Positions 7,976-16,526 of a stretch of DNA of 64,000 nucleotides are shown in pieces. The stretch's first letter is position 1, and each line of letters begins with the position of its first letter. The stretch spans positions 1 to 64,000 of the forward strand of contig NZ_PUBZ01000136.1 in the NCBI RefSeq assembly GCF_003205875.1. Reading direction: 5' to 3'. The position numbers were made by a program, and so were the translations under genes. The stretch comes from Herpetosiphon llansteffanensis (lineage in GTDB: Bacteria; Chloroflexota; Chloroflexia; Chloroflexales; Herpetosiphonaceae). Under the pieces are notes generated by a model that saw only the letters and a program-made list of their open reading frames with translations, searched no databases and was not told the origin of the DNA.

Positions 7976-9793
7976 TTATTTATTGGCCAGCAATTGCTCC
8001 AAGCGATCAACATAGCTTGCCAGCACGCGGAAGGCTGCCTCAACTGGCTCTGCTGAAGTCATATCAACCCCAGCCAATTTCAGCGCATCCAACGGTGCCA
8101 ACGAACTACCAGCACTCAAGAAGGCCAAATAGTTGCTTTGGGCATCGGGCTTGCCTGCCAACACACCCTCGGCCAAGGCATGGGCTGCTGCAATTCCGGT
8201 TGCATATTGATAGACATAGAAATTGGCGTACATATGGCCTGAGAAGGTGGCCCAGGTAATCCCCATGCGATCAGCATCGGGCACAACTTCCTCGCCATAA
8301 CCTTCACGGAACAAATCGAACATGATGCCGTTCAGGGTGGCAGCGGTTAATGGCTCACCACGTTGGCCGCGTTCGTGAATTTCAAGCTCGAATTGGGCCA
8401 AAATTGGCATGATGAAGAAATAGCGATGGAAATTGCTCATGGCTTCTTCAATCAAGGCAATTTGGAAATCGGGGTCTTGGTTGGTGTTGAACAGGTGGTT
8501 GCGCACCAAGGCTTGGTTGAAGTTTGAGGCAACTTCGGCCACAAACAAGCCATAGTTGCTGTAAATCGTTGGTTGGTTTTGCCACGTAAGATACGAGTGC
8601 ATCGAGTGGCCAAGCTCGTGGGCCAAGGTGCTCATGCCAAAAATATCGTTGTTGTAGTTCATCAAGATATAGGGCGGCGTGCCTTTCCAGCCACTCGAAA
8701 ATGCCCCAGCGCTCTTGCCTTTGTTGGGATAAATATCGACCCAGCGATCGTCGAGCAAGCCACGTTTGGCTGCGCTGGTGTAGCCTTCGCCCAAGGGCTG
8801 CATGCCTGCAATAATCCAATCGACTGCTTCGGTGTAGGGAATATCAAGCTTTTTGGTGCTCAATGGCGCTTTGATGTCGTAGACATGCAGTTGATCGTAG
8901 CCCAAGGCTTCGCGACGTAAGCGCCAGTAGCGATGCCAAGTTGGATAGTTTTTGCGCACCGTCGCCACCAATTGATGAAACACATCGGTTGGGATGTTGT
9001 TTTCGCCAAGCGCTGCGGCCAAGGCTGAGCTATAGTTACGCACTCGTGCATTGAAGACATGCTGCTTGACACAGGTCGCCATACAATTGGCCATGGTGTT
9101 TTTGTTGGCCAAGTGGGCATCGCTGTAGTTTTCAAAGGCGGTGCGGCGCACTTCGCGATCTGGGTCGGTCAGCAAGAGGCCAATCGTGCCTTGGGTCAAT
9201 TCTAATTCGCTTGCATCAGGGCCATGGGCTGCTGGATAGGCCAAATCAGCATCGGTCAAAATGCGGTGCGTCGAGTTGGCTGAATCAAAGGCATCACTGA
9301 CCAAGCCCAACACTTGCTCAACTTCTGCTGAACGCACATGGGCTTGGCGGCGCTCAACTTCATTGAAATATTGCCCATAGCCTGCTAAATCGGCGTTTTC
9401 TGCTTGCCATTGCTTTAGCGTTTCAAAGCCAATGCCAATAATTTCTGGCTCGATAAACGCCGAGCTTGCCATCGTGCGGGCATAGACACCCAGCACCCGA
9501 TCCATTTTGGCTTTGGCAACTTGATCGGTGGTATCGACGCTATAGAACAAGCTGGCATAAATGTAGAGCTTGCCAATCCGCTCGTTGAGCTGATCAGCAT
9601 AGTTCAGTGCTGCCAAGAGCGTTGGCGCACCTTCAGCCAAACGGCCTTGATATTGTTCGATCTCAGCAATCGATTGGGCATAGGCATCGAGCGCTTGTTC
9701 CCATTCAGCATCAGAAGCGAAAACTTTGGTTGCATCCCACGTATCGGCGAGGGCTACTTCCTGACGAGTTGGGACTGTTGCAGCGGTTGTCAT
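7976..9793 (-). CDS. pepF: Oligoendopeptidase F (M3B metallopeptidase)
   Basis: A 605-residue cytoplasmic zinc peptidase that hydrolyses oligopeptides. The zinc motif is in HELGHSMHSYLTWQNQP (about residues 390-406), with the downstream metal-ligand glutamate in the expected VAEVASNFNQAL segment. The N-terminal helical region (ADTWDATKVFASDAEWEQAL) and the C-terminal PDADRMGITWATFSGHMY are typical of the PepF/M3B family, and length matches. RBS GGAG precedes the ATG. It appears monocistronic, closed by the hairpin at 7934-7965. Confidence 0.93.
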   Translation of the reverse strand: MTTAATVPTRQEVALADTWDATKVFASDAEWEQALDAYAQSIAEIEQYQGRLAEGAPTLLAALNYADQLNERIGKLYIYASLFYSVDTTDQVAKAKMDRVLGVYARTMASSAFIEPEIIGIGFETLKQWQAENADLAGYGQYFNEVERRQAHVRSAEVEQVLGLVSDAFDSANSTHRILTDADLAYPAAHGPDASELELTQGTIGLLLTDPDREVRRTAFENYSDAHLANKNTMANCMATCVKQHVFNARVRNYSSALAAALGENNIPTDVFHQLVATVRKNYPTWHRYWRLRREALGYDQLHVYDIKAPLSTKKLDIPYTEAVDWIIAGMQPLGEGYTSAAKRGLLDDRWVDIYPNKGKSAGAFSSGWKGTPPYILMNYNNDIFGMSTLAHELGHSMHSYLTWQNQPTIYSNYGLFVAEVASNFNQALVRNHLFNTNQDPDFQIALIEEAMSNFHRYFFIMPILAQFELEIHERGQRGEPLTAATLNGIMFDLFREGYGEEVVPDADRMGITWATFSGHMYANFYVYQYATGIAAAHALAEGVLAGKPDAQSNYLAFLSAGSSLAPLDALKLAGVDMTSAEPVEAAFRVLASYVDRLEQLLANK

Positions 9794-9837
9794 TCCAAAA
9801 CTCCTTCAACACACAGGTTTATGGCAATTGGCAACGA

Positions 9838-10596
9838 TTATTCATCGTCATCATCATCAAAATCATCGTGATCATCGTCAAAATCAGCTTCGATGTCACC
9901 ATTCGCAGGGCGGAGATTCAAACGATGCAACAGGCGCACCGCCAAAGCCCAGCCAGCTTCCGAAAAGTGCATGCTTTGTTTATCGTGGCTGGTGGCCAAC
10001 AATTCAAGCATCGCCCGATATTGCGGTGGCAAGCTAAATTCGATTGGCAAGCTGTAGCTGCCATCGTCATTAACGCTGCTATCGATTTCAATGTCGGCAT
10101 CGTAGGTAGCGTGGGCATAGCCAAGCAACACGCCTGCATCTTCGCTGAGGGTCGCTAATTGAGCGCTATCATTTGGCAAGCGCTCAATCCGAAAGTAATC
10201 GCCGCCAGTCCGCGAACGGCGACGGCGGGCAACGCGATGTTCTTCAAAGGCCACAAACAAGCGCGAGCCGTTGGCTTGGGCTTCGACAGCTTGCCAGGTT
10301 AAAGTTTCACCATCAAAGCGAAACCATTGATCGCGCGCTCCGGTCTCGATTTGCAGCAGATTGCCTGGTGCTTGCACAGTTGGCATTTCTGGCAGCCGAT
10401 CGATTTTATCCTTGAGCGTAACAACGCGATAATTGCGGGTGCGCAAGCGGGCAATCAAGCCCAAGCCGCGCGCCGAGGTTAGGGTAAACGAGTGGCCATT
10501 GACTATGCCCTCGCCGCGCAAAATCGGAATCATCGCCGTATCGGCAACTAAAAAGGTATTGACGCTCACTTCTTCAAGATCTGGCCGACGAACCAT
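9838..10596 (-). CDS. Conserved-looking protein of unknown function with polyacidic tail
   Basis: A 252-residue protein I do not recognise. It is predicted soluble and beta-rich; a basic patch HRVARRRRSRTGG lies near the middle, and the last 20 residues are almost entirely Asp/Glu/His (DFDDDHDDFDDDDDE). The ATG follows the ruvC stop directly with no spacer, and its Shine-Dalgarno AGGAGG (10606-10611) lies inside the last ruvC codons, so it is translationally tied to ruvC. A basic middle plus acidic tail would suit a nucleic-acid-associated or chaperone-like protein, but that is only inference. Confidence 0.65.
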   Translation of the reverse strand: MVRRPDLEEVSVNTFLVADTAMIPILRGEGIVNGHSFTLTSARGLGLIARLRTRNYRVVTLKDKIDRLPEMPTVQAPGNLLQIETGARDQWFRFDGETLTWQAVEAQANGSRLFVAFEEHRVARRRRSRTGGDYFRIERLPNDSAQLATLSEDAGVLLGYAHATYDADIEIDSSVNDDGSYSLPIEFSLPPQYRAMLELLATSHDKQSMHFSEAGWALAVRLLHRLNLRPANGDIEADFDDDHDDFDDDDDE

Positions 10597-11094
10597 CTAG
10601 GAATCCTCCTGAATTCGGTTAAGATATGGTGCTGCATAGGCGTGGCACATCGCAACGGCAAGGGCATCGGCGGCATCATCGGGCTTGGGAATATGATCCA
10701 AATTGAGGGTCATTTGCACCAGATGTTGCATCTGCTTTTTGTCGGCGTTGCCATATCCGACCACGGCCTGTTTCACAGACAACGGTTTATATTCAAAAAT
10801 TGGCAGTTTGGCTTGGCGCAAAGCAAGCAAGGCCACGCCCCGCGCATGGCTTACGGCCATGGCAGTGGTTACATTTTTGGCAAAAAAGAGTTCTTCAACT
10901 GCCGCAACCGCAGGTCGATACTCGGCCAAAACGTGCGCTAAATCATTGTAAATGGTCACCAAGCGATCAGGCAATGGCTGTTTGGCTGGTGTCGTGAAGG
11001 CTCCATAGGCAACCATCGTCAAATCGCTGCCATCAGCCTCAATAATGCCCCAGCCCATAATTGCCGTGCCTGGGTCAATCCCGATAATTCGCAT
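10597..11094 (-). CDS. ruvC: Crossover junction endodeoxyribonuclease RuvC
   Basis: A 165-residue Holliday-junction resolvase. The acidic catalytic residues are visible in GIDPGTAIMGWG (first Asp), VEELFF (Glu), and the C-terminal DAADALAVAMCHA (paired Asp). Length and motif order match the family. It cuts junctions made by RuvAB branch migration; ruvA and ruvB are not in the window. RBS GAGGAAG lies 5 bp before the ATG. It forms an operon with the acidic-tailed gene at 9838. Confidence 0.95.
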   Translation of the reverse strand: MRIIGIDPGTAIMGWGIIEADGSDLTMVAYGAFTTPAKQPLPDRLVTIYNDLAHVLAEYRPAVAAVEELFFAKNVTTAMAVSHARGVALLALRQAKLPIFEYKPLSVKQAVVGYGNADKKQMQHLVQMTLNLDHIPKPDDAADALAVAMCHAYAAPYLNRIQEDS

Positions 11095-11139
11095 TGTGCT
11101 TCCTCAATGATCTTGCTGCTTGCATTATAACGGGTTTCG

Positions 11140-12291
11140 CTATTCAGCCCGTCCGCGTCCCGTATCGCCGTAGCCAGTTAATTCAACGTAGCCATAGCCG
11201 GTCGCAGTGCCGCTAATTGCTACCGAGCCTTCCCAATAGCGAATCGTTAGCGGCATTTCTTGGTTGGCAACTTGCGGCGTAATGCTCAATTCTAGTTGTT
11301 CGCTGGGCAAGCTCAAACGCCATTGGCCCGGATATTGAATGCCTTGTTCGCTTTGCCATTGCTTAGTTACTTCGAGCGTTAGCTCGCTTTGGGCAATTTT
11401 GCGCGTCGAGCCATCGGCCAAGGTCAGCATTCCGCCCGATAAATGGTTGATCGAGCCATCTTGATTGCGAATATTGAAGTAGGTGATTTCGCGTTGATCA
11501 TCAAGCTGGATGGCAAACCAATCCCAGCCAACTGCTTGGTCTTCGAGCGCCCCCGAACCCCATTCGTGATCCATCCATGCTTTGCCAGTCACGGCAATTT
11601 CGCGGCCATCAATGGTCAGCGTGCCGCTCGTGGTCATGTTGGTCAGCGAATAGTAATACGAAGCATTACCCAGCTCAGCGCCTTTTTGGCTCAAGCCACG
11701 GTCGCCTTGCAAGGTTGGCGTTTTGCTGGATTCAAGTTTGAGGTTCAGCGCAATCGGTGCTTGCTGTGCTGTGAGCTGCATGGTCATACCTTCAGGGCCG
11801 CTGCCAACTGCCTGCCAATCTTCAACAAAGACCTTGAAGGGATCGCCAGTTGCGTTGGCCAGTTGGGGATTGCCACGCATAAAGCGCTCGAAGGCATAAA
11901 AGCGTTGATTCGCCACATCGGTTAATCCCAAGTGGGCCATATAAATGTCGCTGGTTGCCAAACTCGCCGTGCGACTAATCACTTGATCGGTGGCTGCTGA
12001 GCGAAAAAAGGTCAGCTGAAAGCCAAAGCGCTGGCCATCAGCACTGACCAAATTGCCAGTGTAATACCACCATTCGGTGCGATAGCCAGCATGCACACCA
12101 TGGTCGGCGGGAAACTGAAATGGCCGTGGCTCGGTTGCGCGCACATAATCGCCCTGATTGGCTTGGCTGAGCATGCCGACTGCACTGATTGAAGTTTGAA
12201 TTTCGGTTTGGCTTGGTTGCAACAGCCACCAAGCGCCACCAGCAAGCAACGTCACAATCAGCAATGAACCTATCATCAAACGTATTCGCAT
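11140..12291 (-). CDS. Lipocalin-like CrtC/AttH-family exported protein
   Basis: A 383-residue protein with an N-terminal membrane anchor or signal (MIGSLLIVTLLAGGAWWLL). The body resembles the CrtC/AttH lipocalin-like family: HAGYRTEWWYYTGNL, FGFQLTFFRSA, and WMDHEWGSGAL are the conserved family segments. CrtC is carotenoid 1,2-hydratase, but most homologues with this outline are uncharacterised exported hydrolase-like proteins, and no carotenoid genes are nearby. The start is placed at ATG 12291 behind AAGGAGT, which overlaps the T-run of the upstream array terminator. Confidence 0.8.
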   Translation of the reverse strand: MRIRLMIGSLLIVTLLAGGAWWLLQPSQTEIQTSISAVGMLSQANQGDYVRATEPRPFQFPADHGVHAGYRTEWWYYTGNLVSADGQRFGFQLTFFRSAATDQVISRTASLATSDIYMAHLGLTDVANQRFYAFERFMRGNPQLANATGDPFKVFVEDWQAVGSGPEGMTMQLTAQQAPIALNLKLESSKTPTLQGDRGLSQKGAELGNASYYYSLTNMTTSGTLTIDGREIAVTGKAWMDHEWGSGALEDQAVGWDWFAIQLDDQREITYFNIRNQDGSINHLSGGMLTLADGSTRKIAQSELTLEVTKQWQSEQGIQYPGQWRLSLPSEQLELSITPQVANQEMPLTIRYWEGSVAISGTATGYGYVELTGYGDTGRGRAE

Positions 12292-12308
12292 ACGATAAGT
12301 ACTCCTTG

Positions 12309-12345
12309 AAAAAAGCAACGCATCCAGTGCAATGCTGGATGCGTT
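12309..12345 (-). terminator. Rho-independent terminator of the eight-gene array
   Basis: On the minus strand AACGCATCCAG and CTGGATGCGTT form a perfect 11-bp stem with a 7-base loop (12317-12345), followed by a run of six T (12309-12314). It closes the paralog array at 12374-17117. Its T-run immediately precedes the RBS of the CrtC/AttH-like gene, so read-through would be coupled to that gene. Confidence 0.88.
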
Positions 12346-12373
12346 ACATCGTCAATCGTATCACGAAATTAGT

Positions 12374-12955
12374 TTATGCGAATAGCCAAATCAAGAATGC
12401 AACCAGCAAACTAAGCAAGCCAAAAAGCACAAAAATGCGCCGTTGAACTCGTGAAACGCCACTAAAATCAAATGGCACTTGATAATCGTTGGTTGCTGGC
12501 AGTTGTTGCAACAACATTGGCCAAAGCTTGGCGATGTTTGCCCAGCGCAACGGATTGATAATCACAATCGTATCGCGCAGATCTTCGCTGGCTAAACGCC
12601 GCAGTTGTGGCTCTGGCAAATTGGCATAGGGCTGGCGCAAAATTAGGTATGGCAGTGCTAGCCCGGCGATGCTCTGCAACGTGCCAACTCCTGCAACCTG
12701 CTCCCAATCAATCGTCACCGTGTGGCCTGGTTGCTTGATGATCAAGTTGGTTTCGCTGATGCTGAGCCGCTGATTAAGCCCCCGCCCAAGCCAAATTAGG
12801 ATGCCGACTAAAAATAAGAGGCCAATCCCGAGTTTTACGCCTGGCTCAGTTAATGCTTGCACAATCAGCATCATCAATAGTGCGCTAGCTAGCACAATAA
12901 AGCCGATGGTTGGCCACCAAAAACGCGGGCGGATGGTTATTATCTGTTTGGTCAT
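12374..12955 (-). CDS. Array member 1: PH-like-domain membrane protein
   Basis: A 193-residue protein: two N-terminal hydrophobic helices (about residues 14-35 and 41-57), a central beta-rich domain beginning LSISETNLIIKQPGHTVTID then WEQVAGVG and LPYLILRQP, and a C-terminal helix (IFVLFGLLSLLVAFLIWLF). The layout and the pattern L-x-I-(x)4-L-x-I ... I-x-W-(x)2-(V/I) resemble bacterial PH-domain (bPH2/YdbS-like) membrane proteins. It is the last gene of the array and lies 3 bp after the stop of member 2. The Gly before the 'L-x-I' strand is replaced here (ETNLII), so this is a divergent copy. Confidence 0.7.
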   Translation of the reverse strand: MTKQIITIRPRFWWPTIGFIVLASALLMMLIVQALTEPGVKLGIGLLFLVGILIWLGRGLNQRLSISETNLIIKQPGHTVTIDWEQVAGVGTLQSIAGLALPYLILRQPYANLPEPQLRRLASEDLRDTIVIINPLRWANIAKLWPMLLQQLPATNDYQVPFDFSGVSRVQRRIFVLFGLLSLLVAFLIWLFA

Positions 12956-12958
12956 GGA

Positions 12959-13519
12959 TTATTGTAAGCTCCATGCTAGCAATGCTGCACCTAAACCAAG
13001 GATAAAAATTGCATACGGTAATATTGTATCCCAGCTTTTGCCAGCTATAGGCACAAACAACTGGTTTTTGGGTTTAAATGAAACTTTTGTTCGAATAAGT
13101 TCAATAATTCTTGTATGATTTTCCCAAGCATCTAAAATAATTGCTTGATTACGATAATCCTTAGGTAGATTTTGGCTATAGGTTAAATCTGGTAATTTTA
13201 CAGATTGATTCAATGTAATATAGTGAAAATTTCGATGATAGTTTTTGAATTCTTGAATATCTTCAATATTACTCCACGCTATAAAAATATTTTTTCGAAT
13301 CAATTGATGAATAATTAGTCCATTATTAGTAACAGATAGTCTAGCGTATAATCTATTGATCATATTAATCAGAGCAAACAATGGATAAATACATAAAAAT
13401 AATATTGTTCTTGATTCAAATGTGCTATCAAAAAATAGAAATAATGGTAAGAAAATACATATGACAATAGCGATTAAGATTAATCTATGATCTTTTGATC
13501 GGAATATTTCGGTTTGCAT
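12959..13519 (-). CDS. Array member 2: PH-like-domain membrane protein
   Basis: A 186-residue paralog with the same plan: helices at about 13-31 and 37-55, LSVTNNGLIIHQLIRKNIFI then AWSNIEDIQ, YITLNQSVKLPDL, LDAWENHTRIIELI, QLFVPIAGKSW, and a C-terminal helix (ILPYAIFILGLGAALLAW). The codon use is AT-rich compared with ruvC or pepF nearby. AAAGGA precedes the ATG. Function is unknown; the central domain is bPH-like by pattern only. Confidence 0.7.
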   Translation of the reverse strand: MQTEIFRSKDHRLILIAIVICIFLPLFLFFDSTFESRTILFLCIYPLFALINMINRLYARLSVTNNGLIIHQLIRKNIFIAWSNIEDIQEFKNYHRNFHYITLNQSVKLPDLTYSQNLPKDYRNQAIILDAWENHTRIIELIRTKVSFKPKNQLFVPIAGKSWDTILPYAIFILGLGAALLAWSLQ

Positions 13520-13547
13520 ATATGAAATCCTTTATGGATTTATAATC

Positions 13548-14123
13548 CTAGCCCCAAAGAATAAGCAGCGGAATCATAATTGGAATCATAATCAGCGAAA
13601 ATAAAAACACTCGTTTCATATAGTCCGAAAAACTAACCGTAAAAGGGACAATCAAATTATTGTCTGCTGCTGATTGCATGTTTTGTTCTGCCAAACGCTT
13701 AATGTGCTGATGGTTATCCCATTCTTGCAACATTAATGTACGCCGATGATATGGTTTGGGGATAATCGAAGGAAAAAGCGAATCCAAAAAATCGACATCA
13801 CGCTCAAAAAAGATATATTCGATTGGCCGATTGGATAGGATAAAATAGTGTAGATTTGAAATTTCATGCCATTTTGCAGTTTTAGTAGCATTAAACAAGC
13901 GTTTAACTGTAATTCCTTGTTCATCAACGATTAATTTTCGATAGTATTCGCTGAATGAAAAATACGCATATAACACAGACATGACAATAAACAGTACTGG
14001 GAATTTTCGCAGATTAAACATTGTTTTATAGACGATAAGCATAATAATCAATAGAACAAACCAGCCCACTGTGATTAACATTGTCTTTTTAAGCTTAGCC
14101 GCCCTAAATGTCATCGGTTGCAT
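13548..14123 (-). CDS. Array member 3: PH-like-domain membrane protein
   Basis: A 191-residue paralog: N-terminal MQPMTFRAAKLKKTM, helices at about 14-31 and 41-57, RKLIVDEQGITVKRLFNATK then WHEISNLHYF, LMLQEWDNHQHIKRLAE, LIVPFTVSFSDYMKR, and a C-terminal helix (VFLFSLIMIPIMIPLLILW). AGGG lies 4 bp before the ATG. It keeps every structural element of the family, but the domain centre (EYIFFERDVDFLDSL) is strongly diverged from the PYIVL..P..LP form in other members. Confidence 0.68.
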   Translation of the reverse strand: MQPMTFRAAKLKKTMLITVGWFVLLIIMLIVYKTMFNLRKFPVLFIVMSVLYAYFSFSEYYRKLIVDEQGITVKRLFNATKTAKWHEISNLHYFILSNRPIEYIFFERDVDFLDSLFPSIIPKPYHRRTLMLQEWDNHQHIKRLAEQNMQSAADNNLIVPFTVSFSDYMKRVFLFSLIMIPIMIPLLILWG

Positions 14124-14134
14124 AAATCCCTTAC

Positions 14135-14668
14135 TTAAATCTGAATATCGAATTGAACGCGAATTTGGTCTGCTGGTTGCTGCTTGAGCTGCTGCTTGAT
14201 TAGGTCTAGCAATTCTGCGCTCTGTTCCCAGCGATCAAGGTAAATCACGCGATAGGCATGATTATCGTTTGTCAGTTGGTTGATCAGTTGCTCGGCCAAC
14301 AACTGGTTGGCTTGCTGAACAACCACATATGGCCGTGGTTCGCGGTCATGCTCAGTATAATTGATGTAGGCAACCTCATTCCAGCCAATCAGCGTGCGCT
14401 GTGGCATTTGATACATATCGAGACCCTGTTCGCTCACAATCATTCGTTCACGCGATTTCCAGAAGAGATTGATTAATAGCAAAATCAAGCCCAAATTAAC
14501 CACATATAATTCAATTTTTGCTGGCTCGCGAATGAGCCATAACCCAAACGCTACTAATAAAAATCCAGCAATCAAGCCAAAATTTGGCAGCAACAAATGG
14601 TCATTACGCTTAAAAATACGTGTTTGTATAGTTAGCCTAATCCATATTTGAAGAGATAAAGAATACAC
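14135..14668 (-). CDS. Array member 4: degenerate PH-like-domain membrane protein
   Basis: A 177-codon frame from GTG 14668. The recognisable family start (IQTRIFKRNDHLLLPNFG, compare MQTEIFRSKDHRL in member 2) aligns with an ATA codon at 14629, where other members have ATG or TTG; the extra N-terminal residues lie inside member 5. The domain is present (RERMIVSEQGLDMYQMPQR, then IGWNEVAYINY and YLDRWEQSAELLDLI), but the frame stops at QFDIQI, so the 'VPF' motif is altered and the C-terminal helix is missing. It is either expressed from an unusual start through coupling, or decaying. Confidence 0.5.
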   Translation of the reverse strand: MYSLSLQIWIRLTIQTRIFKRNDHLLLPNFGLIAGFLLVAFGLWLIREPAKIELYVVNLGLILLLINLFWKSRERMIVSEQGLDMYQMPQRTLIGWNEVAYINYTEHDREPRPYVVVQQANQLLAEQLINQLTNDNHAYRVIYLDRWEQSAELLDLIKQQLKQQPADQIRVQFDIQI

Positions 14669-15237
14669 ATAATTAACGCGCTAAATCCAAGAATATATCT
14701 ATTTAAATCATCATAATAGATAAATGTTTTATAATCTTTTTTGATTGTTGGCATGACAGTATATGAATCGTTGATTTGAGGTAAATGTTGATAGATTGCT
14801 TCAATCAGCGCTTGTTGTTTATGCCAGCCTTCGAGCGTAACGCTGCGCTGTTGGTGTTCAGGCGCTATTTCTTTTAAGTCTACTTTTGGAAAGCCCTTGA
14901 TTGGCTGGCACAATACAATATAAGGAATTAGCTTAAACACTTGATATTTTGCTACACCTAATGATTCAATTTGATGCCAAGCGATAAAAGCTCGTTGCCA
15001 ACCACGCCGAATAAATAATCCTTCATTTGTAATGCGTAAAACTGAGATTGTATTCACAAGACTTGGTACAAAATGTGCTGCGATAAAAAGCAATAAAAAC
15101 AACATTGAATAGTCAAAATTATTTATTGAATAGATCATACTTAGCATAAAAATCGCTACATTTGTAATTCCATACAGTCGATAGGCTGAGCGAAATTTTA
15201 GATCAAGTGTTTTATTTGAATTATCAGTTACGAGCAT
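14632..15237 (-). CDS. Array member 5: PH-like-domain membrane protein
   Basis: A 201-residue protein from ATG 15237, chosen because AAAGAG lies 6 bp upstream whereas the ATG at 15255 has no RBS. Two helices (about 23-40 and 45-62), VLRITNEGLFIRRGWQRAFI then AWHQIESLG, PYIVLCQPIKGFPKVDLKE, PEHQQRSVTLEGWHKQQALI, and a C-terminal helix (YILGFSALIMCILYLF). It is closest to member 8: they share RRGWQ, PYIVL.QPIKG and the VTLEGW/LTLEGW segment, so the two form a sub-pair. Confidence 0.72.
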   Translation of the reverse strand: MLVTDNSNKTLDLKFRSAYRLYGITNVAIFMLSMIYSINNFDYSMLFLLLFIAAHFVPSLVNTISVLRITNEGLFIRRGWQRAFIAWHQIESLGVAKYQVFKLIPYIVLCQPIKGFPKVDLKEIAPEHQQRSVTLEGWHKQQALIEAIYQHLPQINDSYTVMPTIKKDYKTFIYYDDLNRYILGFSALIMCILYLFKYGLG

Positions 15238-15301
15238 CGTAATCTCTTTCCTCATAGATAGTATTTACTGCAATTTAACCTTATTTCCCGAATATGATCA
15301 C

Positions 15302-15865
15302 TTAAAGCAACAATAAAATTGTCACTGTTGTTACAATAAACCCAACAAACATAACGATCAGCGCAAGCTTGGTGGTTGCAGCTTCTCGGGTGCTGGTAAA
15401 TGGCACAAACAGTTGATTTTCCAAGTTTTTGGCTGGCAGATGCGGCTCGATCAATTCCTGAACTCGCTGTGGTTGCTCCCATAAATCAAGGATAAAGGTT
15501 GTTGTTCGATGCTCTTTTGGCACATCTGCATATTGCAATGGTTCAACAAGCGGAATTGGTTTGCGCAACACAAGGTAGTTAATCATGCGATCTTTGAGCT
15601 TAACCTGCTGTTGGCCAATCAAATCCGCCCAATCAATTTGAATCGGTTGGCGAAAGATGCGCCGAATAACTAGGCCATCTTGATCAATCAGTAATCGCGT
15701 CGTTAAGCTATTAATTTGACTTATGATAAGAAGAATAAATCCACCAATCACAAAATTGATAGCATAAAAATCAGCAAACAGCCAAATTCCAAGTAAGATA
15801 ATCGCAATCAGCAAAACGAAAAATTTGGTTTTGTAATTGGCTAATTTAAATAGATGCTCTTCCAT
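15302..15865 (-). CDS. Array member 6: PH-like-domain membrane protein
   Basis: A 187-residue paralog: helices at about 16-32 and 34-50, RLLIDQDGLVIRRIFRQPIQI then DWADLIGQQ, YLVLRKPIPLV, FILDLWEQPQRVQELIEPH, LPAKNLENQLFVPFT, and a C-terminal helix of about 22 residues. It is closest to member 7: LIxPHLPAKN, QLFVPFT and WEQPxR are shared. AGGGG lies 9 bp before the ATG. A 102-bp gap with no gene separates it from member 7 upstream. Confidence 0.72.
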   Translation of the reverse strand: MEEHLFKLANYKTKFFVLLIAIILLGIWLFADFYAINFVIGGFILLIISQINSLTTRLLIDQDGLVIRRIFRQPIQIDWADLIGQQQVKLKDRMINYLVLRKPIPLVEPLQYADVPKEHRTTTFILDLWEQPQRVQELIEPHLPAKNLENQLFVPFTSTREAATTKLALIVMFVGFIVTTVTILLLL

Positions 15866-15967
15866 GGAATTTTACCCCTAAAATTTAGATTGATGATCGA
15901 TAAATTTTTTATTTCATCAATGCACTTGCTAGCCATTACGTAGGTATATCTTTCAAGGTTGCAAATA

Positions 15968-16516
15968 TCAGCGAAACGTATTTACGATGAAAAGCACAAT
16001 TGCAATGATTAGCGGAAAAAGCAATGGTAAGGCTTTGCGCAGACTGCGATCAGCAGTAAATGGTACAAAAAGTTGAGCATCTGGGTTTTTTGCTGGCAAA
16101 TGTGGCTCAATTAATGTCAACAAGCGCGTCGGTTGCTCCCAAGACTCAATAATGAAAATATTGGCCTGAAATTCTTTGGGAATAAAGACAGATCTAATTG
16201 TCGGAATCGGATTGCGCAACACGAGATAGCGAATCTCACGCTTACCAAGATTGAAATAGTGTTGTTCAAGGATGTCGTCCCACGTAATGCGTACATCGTC
16301 ACGCAATAAGCGCTGAATAATCAAACCATCCTGATCAACAATCAATTTGATGCTTAACTCATAGATGGTGCTTGGAAAACTGACGAGAATCAGGAGCGTA
16401 AAAATCCAATTCAGATCGAAATTGCTATAGATTAACATCATAACCATTAATATTTTAATCAAACCGATAGCGATGAGTATTCTATAATTGCTCACTTTAA
16501 ACGTAACTGGATTCAA
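15968..16516 (-). CDS. Array member 7: PH-like-domain membrane protein (TTG start)
   Basis: A 182-residue paralog that starts with TTG at 16516, supported by AGGAG 7 bp upstream. Layout: MNPVTFKVSNYRILIAI, two helices, IKLIVDQDGLIIQRLLRDDV then ITWDDILEQHYF, YLVLRNPIPTI, FIIESWEQPTRLLTLIEPH, LPAKNPDAQLFVPFT and a final helix (ALPLLFPLIIAIVLFIV). Member 6 is its nearest relative in the array. Confidence 0.72.
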   Translation of the reverse strand: MNPVTFKVSNYRILIAIGLIKILMVMMLIYSNFDLNWIFTLLILVSFPSTIYELSIKLIVDQDGLIIQRLLRDDVRITWDDILEQHYFNLGKREIRYLVLRNPIPTIRSVFIPKEFQANIFIIESWEQPTRLLTLIEPHLPAKNPDAQLFVPFTADRSLRKALPLLFPLIIAIVLFIVNTFR

Positions 16517-16526
16517 GGTAGTGCTC

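Noticed and set aside
15252..15482. 76-residue minus-strand frame within array members 5-6
   Set aside because: It overlaps the coding end of member 6 in another frame and has no family match; a shadow of the real gene.
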